NCBI RefSeq assembly: GCF_028858725.1
Contig: NC_084760.1
Location: 66,035,867-66,099,866 of the forward strand
Source: Colius striatus
Lineage: Eukaryota; Chordata; Aves; Coliiformes; Coliidae
Direction of reading: 5' to 3'
Length of the DNA stretch: 64,000 nt
Part shown: piece after piece, positions 49,572-62,441 of the stretch
Layout: every line of letters begins with the position of its first letter
Numbering within the stretch: the stretch's first letter is position 1
Notes under the pieces: generated by a model
Databases searched by the model: none
The model's input: the letters and a program-made list of their open reading frames with translations, nothing else
Told to the model about the DNA's origin: nothing
Position numbers and translations under genes: made by a program

Positions 49572-49750
49572 GGGACCCGTCGGAGGGGAGCGTGTCCCCG
49601 GTCCTCCGCCCCGACCCGGGCCGGGACCCGCCGGCGGGGAGCGCGTCCCCGGTCCTCCGGCCCGACCCGACCCGGGCCGGGACCCGCCGGCGGGGAGCGC
49701 GTCCCCGGTCCTCCGGCCCGGCCCAACCCGACCCGACCCGACCCGGGTCT
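49572..49750. repeat. GC-rich minisatellite, three 51-56-bp units
   Basis: Three tandem units start GGGACCCG at 49572, 49623 and 49679. Each contains GGGGAGCGYGTCCCCGGTCC followed by TCCGSCCCGACCC. Units 2 and 3 are nearly identical over about 50 bp. The array decays into CCCGA pentamers at 49725-49745. It forms the outer edge of the CpG island. Confidence 0.9.
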
Positions 49751-49860
49751 GGTCCCGCTCGGCCAGGGGACTTCGCCAAACCTCGCCGGCTGAGAGCTCG
49801 GTGCTTCCGCCGCCACTGTGGCAAGACTGAGGCTTCCCGAGGACTGAATCCTCTCATTTT

Positions 49861-52800
49861 TTGTCTTTTATTTTTAAATTACACAGCAGACTTGCCCCAG
49901 TCACCCTCCCCCCGCTCTGTTTGTAAAATGCTTACAGGAGGTCAGTCAGCAGCTTCTCGAGTGAGCCCAGCACCTCGAGCCCTCTCTTCTCCGTAGGAAG
50001 TATCATTGCCTTTGATCTCATCGAAGGCATCCTCCTCCTCCTCCTCCTGGAAGGAGCCTTGCCTCGGGGTAATGAAAGCATACAAAATATGTCTTTTTAG
50101 GCTGCTCCCAGTCTGCTTGGGAGGACTGGAAAATATCTCCACAAGCAAAGACTCACAGTCCCAACCCTTGGACTACGGTGTCACCATGCTGAGGAGCAGC
50201 CAGCATGACTGCGGGCACCATGCTTTGTGTGAAGCAGAAGAAAGGATCCCTGCAGTGAGGCCACAGAACCTGCCCTGACATGCAGAAATGTTTCAGAAGT
50301 CAAGCAAGAAGACCACGATCCCTGCTGCTGAGTCCCAAACTGGGGTTGCAGAATTAAGAATCCTGTAGCTGATGCAATGAGGCATGGGTCTGTCTGAGAG
50401 TTGCCTGCAGAATGTGGGAAATGGAGCCCTGTCAAATGTATAGGTGGATAAACACCACAAATGTTTGTTTGGGTTTCTTTTCTTTCTTTAAAATAGAAAA
50501 AAAAGATAAAGAAAAAGCAGCATAGGAAGATATCACAATTTGAAATTCCAGTAGAAAGAAACATTGAGGTTTCAGAACTCAAAAGACTTCAAAAGGCTCC
50601 ATCTGTCACTAGAGCAGAAAATGCCAATGCAAGCATTGCTGCCTTTCCTTTTGCCATAGAAGCTCCTTCCAACTTGGCTGGCCTCAGCCTTGCAGGGTAG
50701 CAGGAGCCAAGGAGCCTTCCCCTTTTTCACAAGGTCCAGAGGCTGAGCCAAGCTAGGAGGGAGAGGGCTTTTTTGTCTTCCTAAGACATTTGGTTTTCAG
50801 TTTTGTGAAACCTCAAGAATTCACAAAACCTCAAATTCTACCGAGTTTACTCATTCTTCCCACTATATTAAGACTGAAGTCTTTATATCTATATATGTGG
50901 CTGTATGGCGTGTTTTCCACAGGACTTTGAACAGCACTGCCACATTCTCATCAGGAAGCTGCTCTGGGTTTATAGTTGGAGAGGAGTGGGCAGACTTAGA
51001 AGGTATCATTGAGATAGTGCAGATTACTATTTGTACATTCATATGCAAATACTTTTTATGGTGGAAATTTTTAAGTCAGCAAGAGGACAGTGCAAAATAA
51101 AGAGACAGATTTTATTGTAATTACTTTTAACCAGCTGCCTTATAACAAAACTCCATCTATGTGGGCATTATGGGAATGAAGGACTGATAGCATATTGTTT
51201 CAAGCTGAGTGATGTATGTATAGGATGATGACCTTGGAGAAGACAGATTTCCGCAACTGTGAAAATGCTCACTGCTCACTTTCTCCTGGCCACCTTGGAA
51301 GAGGTAAACATCTCCTTCTTTCCAAGATTCCTGGTGGAAAGGAATGAAGGCGCAACTCTGCTTCGCCCAGCTGGCTAATGTGCACATGCAAACATTGGAC
51401 TTAAATTCACATTTCTCGATTTACCTTCTTTTTCAGTACAAGATGAAAGTGAGAAATGGTAATGAGAGAGATAATAAAGTAAAATGTATTAATATTTAGG
51501 AATGCTAATGAGGGTAACTAGTTCTCATATTGATTGTTTTCTGTAGTGTTTTGCCTTTCATTGCATTTTGTTTCAGACTAGCACGTCAGGCACAAGTACA
51601 GGTTCTTCTCATTTCTTTATGCACCTCCCTTTGACTTGTTCAGTCTACTGATTGGATTTATGCTTTCTCTTTCCTCTTCTGCACCAGCCCTAGGGGACTT
51701 CCATTTTGGATCATGTGAGCATCATGACAATAAACTTGTCAAAGAAGGAAATCTTGCCACTACTCATTTACAAACTTCATTTTTACTTAATAAAGTGCTT
51801 ACACACAAAAGAGGTGTCAAAAGGAAGGCTTTGAGTTTAAAGCTATCACACGTTTAAGGGTTTTAAATTGGTTCCTACATGATTTGACTTTTTCACACAA
51901 CTTATGGAAGGAGCTCTAAGTGGAGACTCATGGTCAGAAACTTTGGTCTGGAAACTCTTTTTCCCCATTGTCTTTACAGTACATATGACAAGACAAATAT
52001 CCATCTTTAAACAGTTAAATGTGTTCTTAACCATTTAACAGATTTTTTTTTTGGTGTTCTCTCCCCACATGTGAGCTGCTGAACGTGTTATGGCTGCCAA
52101 ATATTTGCAGCTTCCAAAAAAGAACATTTCCCTAACAAAGTACAATGCTAAACGAGCACTGAAAATGCTCAGTAAATCCCACATCGTTGCTCTGGGTTCC
52201 CAAAAAATCCCTTTTGCTTGAATCAGATTTATTACCCACAGATCTGCTTTTTTTGGTACTTTGTTACATAGTTTAACATTCTACCACAAGGGTATTGACA
52301 TTTTCACCTGTAGTAGAAAAAGAATCCATCAGTACAGCAGTGACTGTTAAACAGCTAAGACTATCATTATCCAGGCTGTGATATTATCATTTTTCTTCTA
52401 TTTGCAGTACTGTGCTTTCTATGTGTCAAATGGAATTTGGTCTGTTGTCATTACATGTGATCAAAGACAGCCCAAATCTCAAAGCTTTTAGATGGTTTGG
52501 ATCTAATCCTTGTTTAGAAGTGAAATATACTGAAGTTGACAGTAGTTTCATCTGAGGAACAAGTCAATACAGACAAAATGATAACTTCAGTGATCCAGCT
52601 GGATTATGAAGGTTGATGAGAGGACCAGATACCATCCATTTCAGGAGGAGGTAGAGACAAACTACCCTCGAAGGCTTAGGCCTATCTTCTTTTCACTTAT
52701 TTAGGTAGAATAAATACCAAATGCTTACTAAGTGCTTAGCGAGTTATAGCAAATATTTGAACGATCTCAGTTTAAAAAGGAAATTTTTGTTGTGATGAGA

Positions 52801-54370
52801 CCCATGTTTGTTTCATCAGAAACACAAGTTAGGTTCCTTGCCTTACCCACACAATTTTCTCGTAAAATATGGGTTATTCCCACCTGCATGTGTTGACTTC
52901 TGGGATGGGCCCATCCTGGGGGGACTCTAGGTGCAAACACAGGGCAGGAGCCCTTCTCCTGGGTAGAAAAGCAGCTCCATGCCCGAGGGTGCTGCATCTG
53001 CCATGCTTTCTCCCTCCTGCTGCTGGCAAGGGCCTCGGCATCTGCACTTACTCCTTGCCCTCCATTTTTGTATAGGTACTGCAAAGTGGCTGTCTGGCAG
53101 CAAACTGTGGCCTCACCAGGTGCAGTGTGTCGCTGAAACATGAGATTTGCAGAGTCTGAAGAGATCAAGAGGCGCTACTGGGAAGAGAAACCAAATGGAT
53201 GAAAGCTCCAACAGGGCAAGAAAAAAAAAACGTGCTCAAAAGAACTGAAATGGATTGGAAAATTTTAAAAGAACAGTCTAGGGGTTTGATATCTCTCCAT
53301 ATGTTCAAAACTCCCACAGATGGAGTCATGGGTCCCACAGGATGAAGTGAAGAGATGAAAGAAAGTAATTCATGGAACTACTACAGCTGGCTATGGGTCT
53401 CTAACTGGGAGAAAGGGCGTCATTCAGCTGTGGTCTGATAATGATTATGATGATTAAAGCTGAAAAAAAGAATTCCTTTTTTTTCTTTTTAAACTCAGAG
53501 ATGTGTTTTGCCTCCTTTTCCCCTTATAAGAACATCCACAACTTACCCTAGCATGTTAATTACTTGTGTGTACTCCTATAGCTTTTATTTACCTTGTTGA
53601 TGGGTATTTACAATCTTGCTTGGCTGTCAATGGTCAGAGGAGTCAGAGGTCAGAATTTCAGCTCACTGGTCAGCACACCATGACTTCCTAAACAAATAGC
53701 TGGGCATATGTGTTAAAAGTGATGCCTTTTATAGTACTTGTGCTTATAAGCATCCATTTTGCTCTGAAATGGTTCTAAAAGCATTCATCCACATGGAATA
53801 AAATAATTTCAAAAATCCCTCCAAAACAGTTAAAAGGTGAAGAAAATAATTTTTACTGTTACGTACATTGTTCTTGAAAAGGGAACAGGAAGAAATTTGC
53901 TCTGATATTAATCTTGGTATAGCCAGGTAATGAAATGCTGTGGAAAGCAGGGCAATAAGAAAAATATCTGTTACAGCATACACCAGAGACTTGACAGTGT
54001 CACACACATTTGTTGCAGACTTGCCAGTTCTGGCACGTTATTATTAGTTTTTTATTTATTTGTTTGTTTGCAATTAGTTGTATGTTTCACTCTATTCAAG
54101 GACTAGTTGGCTTCAAATCAGTCAAAAGACTATAAGGAAAGTCCAATTTGTTCCCCTACCTACAGAACATACTCTTCCTATTTCTATCCTTGTTTTCTGT
54201 CAAAAAAAATTATAAGCTAACTAAAAGTGATATAATATAACCTATGCATGGTTTACTGATATTTTCTTGCCTATTTACTTACCTTACATCAATTAACAGC
54301 ATTTATGTTGCCTCATTTTCCTTTCCATGCTCACAATGACGTGCTGGAAATGAGGGCACAGGAATGCACT
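49861..54370. other. Upstream flank of THBS2, no gene recognised
   Basis: AT-rich apart from the CTC repeat. A divergent non-coding transcript from the CpG island is possible but nothing in the sequence shows one. Short open frames only. Confidence 0.55.
50029..50049. repeat. Short CTC trinucleotide repeat
   Basis: About seven consecutive CTC/TCC units beyond the CpG island. Not part of a recognised gene. Confidence 0.85.
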
Positions 54371-54510
54371 GATCATAGAATCATAGAATGGTAGGGTTGG
54401 AAGGGACCTTTAGAGTTTATCTAGTCCAATCCCCCTGCAGAAGCAGGTCAACCTAGATCAGGTCACATAGAAACATGTCCAGCTGGGTCTTGAAGATCTC
54501 CAAGGATATT
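54371..54510 (-). mobile_element. CR1 LINE 3'-end fragment
   Basis: ATCATAGAATCATAGAATGG, TAGGGTTGGAAGGGACCTTT, TCCAATCCCCCTGCAGAAGC and ACATGTCCAGCTGGGTCTTG: about 140 bp of a fairly well preserved CR1 3' end, reversed. Confidence 0.95.
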
Positions 54511-57500
54511 CATAAAGAGGGTCAGTCATATTTATTTTTGTATTGCATTTATTTAGTTACTTATTTTATATTTTGAAAATATTCACTTCTAGGAAACCCC
54601 AGACTAACAAAGCTAGTTCTACCTCAAGAAAAGCTCAGCTGACCAGAGACTGTCTCAATTTTCTCTCAGCTACCCACAGAATGCATCTTAAATTTACATG
54701 GGAATTTGCATGGTTCACAACATTAAGGAAAAAAGAAAAAATAAAGTTGGTGATTGTGTCATTTTTGCCATCGGGTGAATGTTTTTTGCAGAAGTGATGA
54801 TGAGCTCTTATTCATGTCACCTGTGGTGGATGCCTACTTGTTGGTGAGGTTTGCATGGTGTCCTATTTATGCATTTGTGTAAGCTTAAGTGTGTGAGCGC
54901 GCAAAGATTTGTCCTTTACTGTGGTATCCTTGGAAGCTACTTGTGTTACTCTAGATTAAAGATGCTGAAGTTCAGACCCAGCTTTGGTAAAAATGTGTAG
55001 CTTTACTTCTATTTGATTTAATCATATACTACATATTAAACATGTCATCAGACATGCCTTGTTCAAATACAGTAGAATGCCTTTCTTTTGTCTTTATGTT
55101 CAGTGTTGGATCCATTTCAATTTTTCTTAAAAGTAAAAAACTAAACAAGCAATTCTTCACTTTATTTGAATTGTGCTTACTGTTATCCCTCATTCTTCTG
55201 CCCTCAAACCTTTAATGTATATGACATTTAAGTCACTAAAAATATGGAAGATCTAGATTCAAGTCTAGCTATCCACTTACTAGTCTTGCATATTTTTCAA
55301 ACTCCATCCAGAAACCACCTAGAAAACATCTCAATAACAACCTTTGGACGGTATCACGTACGAGGCAGTTTGCTAGCTTCTCCTCTGCCAACCTGGATAG
55401 CTACTCATTCAAAAGTCCAACTCTTGTAACATCCTTCCTGCAGTTGAACTAATAGTTCTCCTTATGCCACTGAATTTAATATTCTGCTAACAAGTTCAGA
55501 ATTAGATGTTTTTCATTTTCCTTCTCTACAAGTTCTATCTTAGCAGAAAAAGTACCACGAGCTTCCTTTGGTAAATGCATCTTTTATCCAGTTTTTCTCT
55601 CTGTCTTCACTTATTGTTTCAGGATTTAAATCCTGAGATTCGATTTAAATGAGATTCGATTTGCTCTCTCTTCTCCATTATTTAACATATTTATACTAAT
55701 TTTCCTTATTTTCTGTGAACTATGAACACCAGAAACTGATACAGCTTTCCAGTCAAGTAAGTGACATAAAAATATCTTCTATGTTCTTCCCAGTAATTGT
55801 ATGAGTGTCCAAGGTTTACATGCTTTTTAATAATCTTAACGTAGTGCTGGATGTCTTGTTCCCTTAATTATCATATCAAAATCCTTTATAAAACTTTATT
55901 AGAGTTAATACTTCCTGTGTTCTCACATTTCATTGAATTAAAATATGTGTTCTTAAGGGAGACCACCACATTTTTTTTGTGTAATCTGAAAAGCTCAGCA
56001 GTTTTACTGTACTGTTTCACATACATACAGCTACCAAACATGGCTGCATCAAGGGGAACTCAAGGATCTCTCTGCATTAATAACTCTTCAGACACCCCCA
56101 TTGAAAAATCTTTCACTTACAACTCTTAGTACAACTACAACCATTGCTATGCTCTATCAGCAACTGCTCTGTATTTATGGTGGATCTATGTTGAAAAGAT
56201 TCTAGTGAAAATGAGATACATGACAGCAGAAGAGCTTAATTTTTAATTAAATAAAACTCTAAATTTAAATTAGAAAGACATTTCATTATTTTCTTGATCG
56301 TACTTTCAAGGGAAATTAAATTTCTGTCCTTGAGCTAATGAAAAAAAATCAACCCATACAACATTATTGGATTTGTATGCTATAATCTGAAGGAAAAATA
56401 GGGGAAAAAAATATCCCCAAATAGTTTTGTTTAAAATTTTCCTAGAGTTTAGCAAGATCTGCTCCTTTCTGCCGTATCTGTAACATTTCTTACTTCCCTC
56501 ATGGGACTATTTATTTCATAGATTAGTCATGCCTGAGGGTGTTTTTGTATTTTAAAGGGAAAGATGCCCTGAAAATCTAAATAATTTTAATTATGTACTG
56601 TTACTCCTATTGCACTTATTAAAAGAATGTACTGATGGCTCTGTGTACACACAAATATTCTTGTCTCTGAAATGGAATTTGCTATAAAAGCAACGCTATG
56701 AGCTTGAATAAGAAATGCTCATATGGAAAAGAAGAAGATAATATATTTTTGTACTATCTTTCCTACTAAATTTATTGCTAAGTGCTCCCTTACTACTCAG
56801 ATAGAAAAAGTAAACCATATGTTTCTTCCAAAATAAATAGTGTAACTTTGATAGACACTTTTGTTAAATTATACAAATGCTCTTTCAGATTAGCTGTTGT
56901 TCAGCTTCTTGCTTCCTTTGAGTCCCAGAGTTACTGGGGCAGTTTGATGTACTTAAAGGTGGCAGAGGGAGGGATTAAACTACCACTCTGTGAGTCTCAG
57001 CAGAATTGAATTCCTTTTAGATAAAGCTGGCTATATATATCTCTATTTATTCTTTCAGGCATTCAAAATAATACCAAAATGCCGTTGGCTCTCACATTCA
57101 GAAACAACTAATAACTGAGCCTCTGTTTTTTAATCAACTCGACACGCCTTTAGAGTGAATTGTTCCTAGATACTAAGGGTCTGCAGCTGCGGTTCTGACA
57201 TTTGTCATAAATAGGCCTATATGTGGGGTTATTTTTCAATTTATTTGTAGAACTTGGTGAAAAATAAGATGTCTGTTTAGAGTAGTTTGTTTTAAAGGTG
57301 CTTAGATTTAAAATTTCAGGTTTTCGTATGGCTTGCATATTATTACCATGATGAGAAGTTGTTAATAGACAGTCTATAGACTTGCTCAGGTTCAATTTTG
57401 AAGAAATACTCTTGATCAGCTGTAATGTGTTTATCTTCAGATAAGAAGTAGGCAGTAAGGCATATTCCCTGCATCAACCTCTTTGACTAGGAATAGTAAC

Positions 57501-57560
57501 TTTAACCCATATGGGTCACCTTGAGGACACATTCTTACATATAATGATAAGGCTTTTACA
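54511..57560. other. Intergenic, nothing recognised
   Basis: AT-rich sequence between the CR1 fragment and the solo LTR. No gene or repeat recognised. Confidence 0.55.
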
Positions 57561-57564
57561 GTAC

Positions 57565-58708
57565 TGTAGTGGTTTTGCCTGGGCCAGGTTTTTTGATAGC
57601 AGGGGGGCTACAGGGGTGGCTTCTTTAAACAAAGAGTTGCTAGAAGCTTCCTGTGTAGCTCACAGGGTTAGGGGCAGTCAGTTCTAAGCTGGACCCTGCA
57701 CCTGACCCAGGCCTGGCCAATTTGTGATGAAGGTAACACCTCTGTGAATAACGTATTTGAGAAGGAGAAGAAGTTGTTAGGCAGTTGTGAAACTGCAGCA
57801 GCAACAGGGAGGGAGAATGTGAAAACATCTCCACAGACACCAAGGTTAGTGGAGAAGGAAGGGGAGGAGGGTGCTTAGGCCCTGAAGAGGCTCCCCTGTG
57901 ATACATGGTGAAGACCATGGTGAAGCAGGTTGTCCCCCTGCAGTCCATGGAGGCCCCGGGAAGCAGAGACCCCCTCGCAGCCTGTGGAGGAGCCCACACC
58001 ACAGCGGGTGGATACCTGAAGGAGGCTGTGACTCCGTAAGTTCATCCTGGAGCAAGTTCCTGGTAGGACCTGGGAGTCCCTGTGGGACGTGCCCATGCCA
58101 GAGCAGGTTTGCTGTCAGGACCTGTGATCCCGTGAGGGACCCAGGCTGGAGCAGTCTGTCCCTGAAGGACTGTTCTCCCTGTGGGTGACCCACAATGGGG
58201 CAAGGTGTGAGAGGAGCTGCCCCTGTGGGAGGCCCCCATGCTGGAGCAGTTTGTGAGGAGCTGCAGCCCGTGGGAAGAACCCATGCTGGAGAAGTTGGTG
58301 AGGGACTGTCTCCTGTGGGAAGGACCCCACAGCGCAGCAGTGGGAAGTATGAGGAGGCCTCCCCCTGAGAAGAAGCAGCGGGAAAGTCCATCTGTAATGA
58401 ACTGACCGTAACCCCATCCCCTGCATCGCTGAAGGGAAGGAAGGAGAGTCCTGGGAAGAGGAGGGTTGGGGGGGAGGTGTTTTTAAGACAGTTTTATTTT
58501 TCATCTCCCTGCTCTTATTGTTTCTTTAATAAATCAAACCTTTTTCTCCCTAAGTTGAGTCTGTTTTGCCTGTGATGGTAGTTGCTGAGTGATCTCTCTG
58601 TCCTTATCTCAACTGACAGGCCGTTTGCTATATTTCTCTCTCTCTTCTGTCCAGTTTAGGAGGGGGAGTGATTTTATGACTTGATGGACACGAGGCTAAA
58701 CCACCACA
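57565..58708 (+). mobile_element. Solo ERVL-type LTR, apparently complete (~1.14 kb)
   Basis: Begins TGTAGTGGTTTTGCCTGGGC and ends GAGGCTAAACCACCACA, so it has TG...CA ends within a short inverted repeat. The flanks AGTAC and AATAC match at four of five bases, compatible with a 5-bp target-site duplication. It contains degenerate GGAGCAG/CCCGTGGG-type internal repeats and an AATAAA at 58528-58533 followed by TAAGTTGAGTCTGTTTTGCC, familiar from avian ERVL LTRs. No gag, pol or env sequence flanks it, so it is probably a recombination-derived solo LTR. Open frames inside it are not coding. Confidence 0.88.
58528..58533 (+). terminator. LTR poly(A) signal
   Basis: AATAAA within the solo LTR, positioned as the R-region polyadenylation signal about 180 bp before the LTR's 3' end. 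Confidence 0.65.
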
Positions 58709-61018
58709 AATACAATAAATGAAGTTTATATTTTTTAATTAATTTAAAGGTTATTAGAGTCTTAATAGCTGTTTTATTTTTTACACCTCATAGTTAATTT
58801 TTATTTTTGTCCTTTACTAAATTCCTCAGGGCTGTCTTTTTGCTATGATTTTCTCAGATTTGTTTCCAGAATCTGTAAACTAGTGGAATATTTGAAGCAT
58901 GAATAGTTGAGCATGCATTTTGTGTGCAGAAGTTAGATTGAGGTTCTTAGTTTGCTGGAAATCAAGTTTTTAGTAATTAATAAACATCTAACTGCATGAC
59001 TTTTGTTTAAAATTACTGTTTCAGCCTCTTGGATTGTAAAGAAAAGCTCGACATCACCTCTAAAAGAGTGGTTTTCACTCTCTAAATGGAAATGGTACAA
59101 TCTCTTTAACCAACCTGGGGTTCCTTGTCAGGATGTATGGACTATGGAGTAGGATGTTTTCAGTAAAATACTGTTTCTAGTCTCTTAAATAACCTTCTGA
59201 AGAGAGCTGATGAGTGTCACATAACTGGAGGATGAGGTTATTTGCATCACATTACCTCATTCTTACAGAGCTGCTTTTCGATATTGAAGTGTAAGCTTGC
59301 CTTTTCACCCTGCTTTCTGCTTAGAGGTGCGCACCAGCCTGGTGTGAGCAAGATGTAAATTTGGCCTATGTGCCTCTCTGCTTAAAAGACTGCTGTAAGA
59401 TGATCAGCAGAATGACAGCTTTAATGTGACACAGAGAAACAGTAAGAATTAAGCTTACAGGAGTTTTAATTCAAACAATCTTTAAAGACATCTGGCTAAT
59501 GATGTCAGCTGCGTAGCCATAGATGTACAAGTTGTATGTTTATCATTGCTGCTATCTCAGTTAAGAGAGTTTGTATCGTCTTTATTTTAAAACATACAAT
59601 AGCGACTTCTGCTTTTGGTAGGACACAGTCTGACCTTATCTTTTAAATCTGAAGTGATTAGTTCTGCCAGGAAAATCAGTAGCTTCCAACTGCCTTTGAT
59701 ATATGGCATCCAAAAGTCAGATCTGTCGAAAGACGTCTGTGGTGCCACAGAAGAAAAAGATCCCAGATTATTGTTGGATAAAAGACAATGAAAGCTCTTT
59801 TCTGAGGTTTGGCCTGGTTAGAACACTGATTTTCTCAGAAATTCATTCCCAGATATAATTAAAGTGTCGTCAGATTTTTGCATCATAGAATTCTGTGTAA
59901 GGTTGAACATGCAGCTGGGAGGAAATGTGTTTAAAAGCTTTAACAACACAAGGCCAGCCTGAGATCTTCTTTGATTTTTACTGGATTGCTTTATAGACAA
60001 CCTATTTCACAACTGCATTTAGTCATCTGCCTTCGTGATAGAAAGCAGATTTGGTATATGCTTGTGCATTGTGAAAGTGAATAGCAGTTCATGGCACTGG
60101 ATCATGGAAGTGTTGTCTTATGGACATTCCCTGTTTTGCAGCTTCACCATTCTGCAGCTTCACCACAACTTACAAAGATATCAAAGAGCATCCTTTCTCA
60201 TGTAAGTAATAAAAAACGAAAGCTTAGGTCCTTCTTATTTCCATGATGAAACGGAGAATGTGCATAAGGAAAATTTCAGAATAATGGGATTATGCTTGCG
60301 AAGAAAGAAAAAATGTCAAGAAGGAAAGAGATTTTGGGAAATTCCAATTGTGATGGGTCAAGAGCTGCCCCAACTATAAATTTTTTGGTTTTTTCTCAGT
60401 TAACTCAGAAGCTTAGACTGACTCAGTGATCAACATAGAGACAGAGGCAGGTCCAAAGGATGACTCTTCCTCTCCTAAAAGCACATCTAAAATGAACAAG
60501 ACCCAGAGGTGCTTACCAAAGACCAAAATTAACAAAACATTCATTTAAAGGTTACAGTGACAGTAAATGACTGAGATGTCCGAGTTCACACATTGTTCTG
60601 ATAAACCTGAATAGATTGGTTTTTTTTTTTCCCTCAAGTATTACCCTCTATCTAATTTTCCAATTTCCTGTTTAAAGTCTCTATGGAGTCATAGTTTGTT
60701 CTTTGACTAGTAAGTTGTTACATGGCTTAACAATTCAATGTGTAGCCAAAAAAATTAATGTGGAAAATGCAGATACTGAAAAGTAAGGGCGAAGAAAAAG
60801 TACTTAAAATCCCAGAGTGAATGAATGAGGACATTGAGCACAATACATAGAAACAAGGAAAGGTAGAATGTGCTAAATTAAGGTGTAGACCTGGATGTTT
60901 AAGTCAATGCTGGACTCATAAAAACCAGAATCTGGAGGGAAGTTAATTTCTCATTGACCTTCCAAGCTCTACAACAGCAAGATAGACCTACGAGACAGTT
61001 AGGCTTTATTCCAGATCT

Positions 61019-61087
61019 TACCATGCCTTATTATTTAGAGATTCACAAGTTCAGTACCATGCTTTATTATTTAGAGGTTCACAAAGT
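61019..61087. repeat. Imperfect 36-bp tandem duplication
   Basis: TACCATGCCTTATTATTTAG at 61019 recurs as TACCATGCTTTATTATTTAG at 61055, followed in both by AG(A/G)TTCACAA. A few mismatches suggest an older event. Confidence 0.9.
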
Positions 61088-62405
61088 GATAAAAAACCCA
61101 TTGAAAACACCTGGAAGTTTGTTCAAGTCAAAGCACATTTACCCACAGGTCGTATCACCAGTACAGACTTGTGCCTGACATTGCAGAGACAGTAGGAAAA
61201 GCAGCATCTCTGTAATGACTCAGGCTTTGGGCAAAGATGGTCCTACTCTTTCCAACAGATCTCATATATAACTTTTGGAAGCCATGGACGTGGACATTTA
61301 GAAGTTTAATGCTGTGGTGAGGGTGATAAAACTGTCTGTGTTCTCTACCACAGCAGCTTCTCTCTTGGACATAATTTCTTCTTCTCTTGCTACTGTACTC
61401 CTCTGTCTTTCTCCTATCTAACCCTTTCCCTTTATCGGTCCCCTGTATGTGACACCAATCATAAGATGTCTTTTCTGCCTTCATCTTTCTTGTCTAGTCC
61501 TGAGATCAGTTGTCCTTCTGCCATCTCCTGACCAACACTACGTTCCCACACTCCTAACTCCCTAATCTACTCTCCAAAGCAACTCCAAAACTGCATCTTT
61601 GACATTGCCAAGTCAGGCTACTTCCTCTTTTAGTTGAACTTTTAAATTTTATTCTGAAAATAAGGACACAAAGATTTCTCGAAATGTCTTTTACATATGA
61701 TTTGGGGATATCACATATAAGGTGGGATCATTACAACCTCAGAAAAAACTTTCCCAACTATTTTGTAAAAAAATAATAAAAAAAAAAATCTTTGAGACAG
61801 GCTCAAAGCCAGAAAATTATAGTTTGAAGCATTGTCATGGGAAAAACTTCAAAGCTAATAATAAGAGAATCAGATAGCCTTAACATAAAGATATTGTTAT
61901 CTACACTGCTTGTAACATTCCTATCACATATGTAGCAGTTGTTACTGGATGCTTTGGGATAATCTACAAGTATCAGATTAACTACACTATCAAATAATAA
62001 GCAAATAGAAGAGATTTATGTCACTAGGAAATAGAATTTGACCCTCACCATGTAAAGTGTTCTTAAGAAGGGAGGATCGAGGAATTTTTCGTAGTCAGAT
62101 CATGATCTGTTGAGTGATTAATAAGAAATATCTCTGTAAATCTCTAAGGGTTGAAGTACTGTTGAACAAAGAAAAAAAATCCTTTAATTCTGTACTGATT
62201 AAAAAAAATATGTGGAGTCACTTTATGGAGAGGTAAAAATGGAAATGGCATTGGTACAGTTAACTGAAGCTTAAAGCATGAAAGGAAAACCTCAGTAAAT
62301 ATACAGTTCATGTTTCAAGTAGACAACATGGATCTTTGCCTAAACCTTTGGAACTAGCAAGGAGTCTTGCAGGAAAACTTAGATCTTCTAGAGAAGTGGC
62401 ATGCA

Positions 62406-62441
62406 TAATGATAATAATAACAACAACAACAGTAACAACAA
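62406..62441. repeat. AAT/AAC trinucleotide-rich repeat
   Basis: ATAATGATAATAATAACAAC followed by AACAACAGTAACAACAAC: an interrupted trinucleotide microsatellite. Confidence 0.85.

Larger units (their letters stand above)
48780..49860. promoter_or_regulatory. CpG island over the THBS2 5' end
   Basis: About 1.1 kb of strongly GC-rich DNA with abundant CpG, in sharp contrast to the AT-rich flanks. It covers the predicted first exon and upstream promoter and holds many GGGCGG/CCGCCC-like GC boxes. Long open frames here arise from the lack of AT-rich stop codons and show no protein similarity I recognise. Confidence 0.85.

Noticed and set aside
48479..49996. 505-residue open frame on the + strand, and others of 150-205 residues on both strands
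   Set aside because: They lie in the CpG island, where stop codons are rare. Composition is Arg/Pro/Ala/Gly-rich, all frames are similarly open, and they include the minisatellite and part of a CR1-flanking region.
57640..58504. Open frames of 73-181 residues on both strands
   Set aside because: They fall inside the solo LTR and reflect its degenerate GC-rich internal repeats. No retroviral protein motif.
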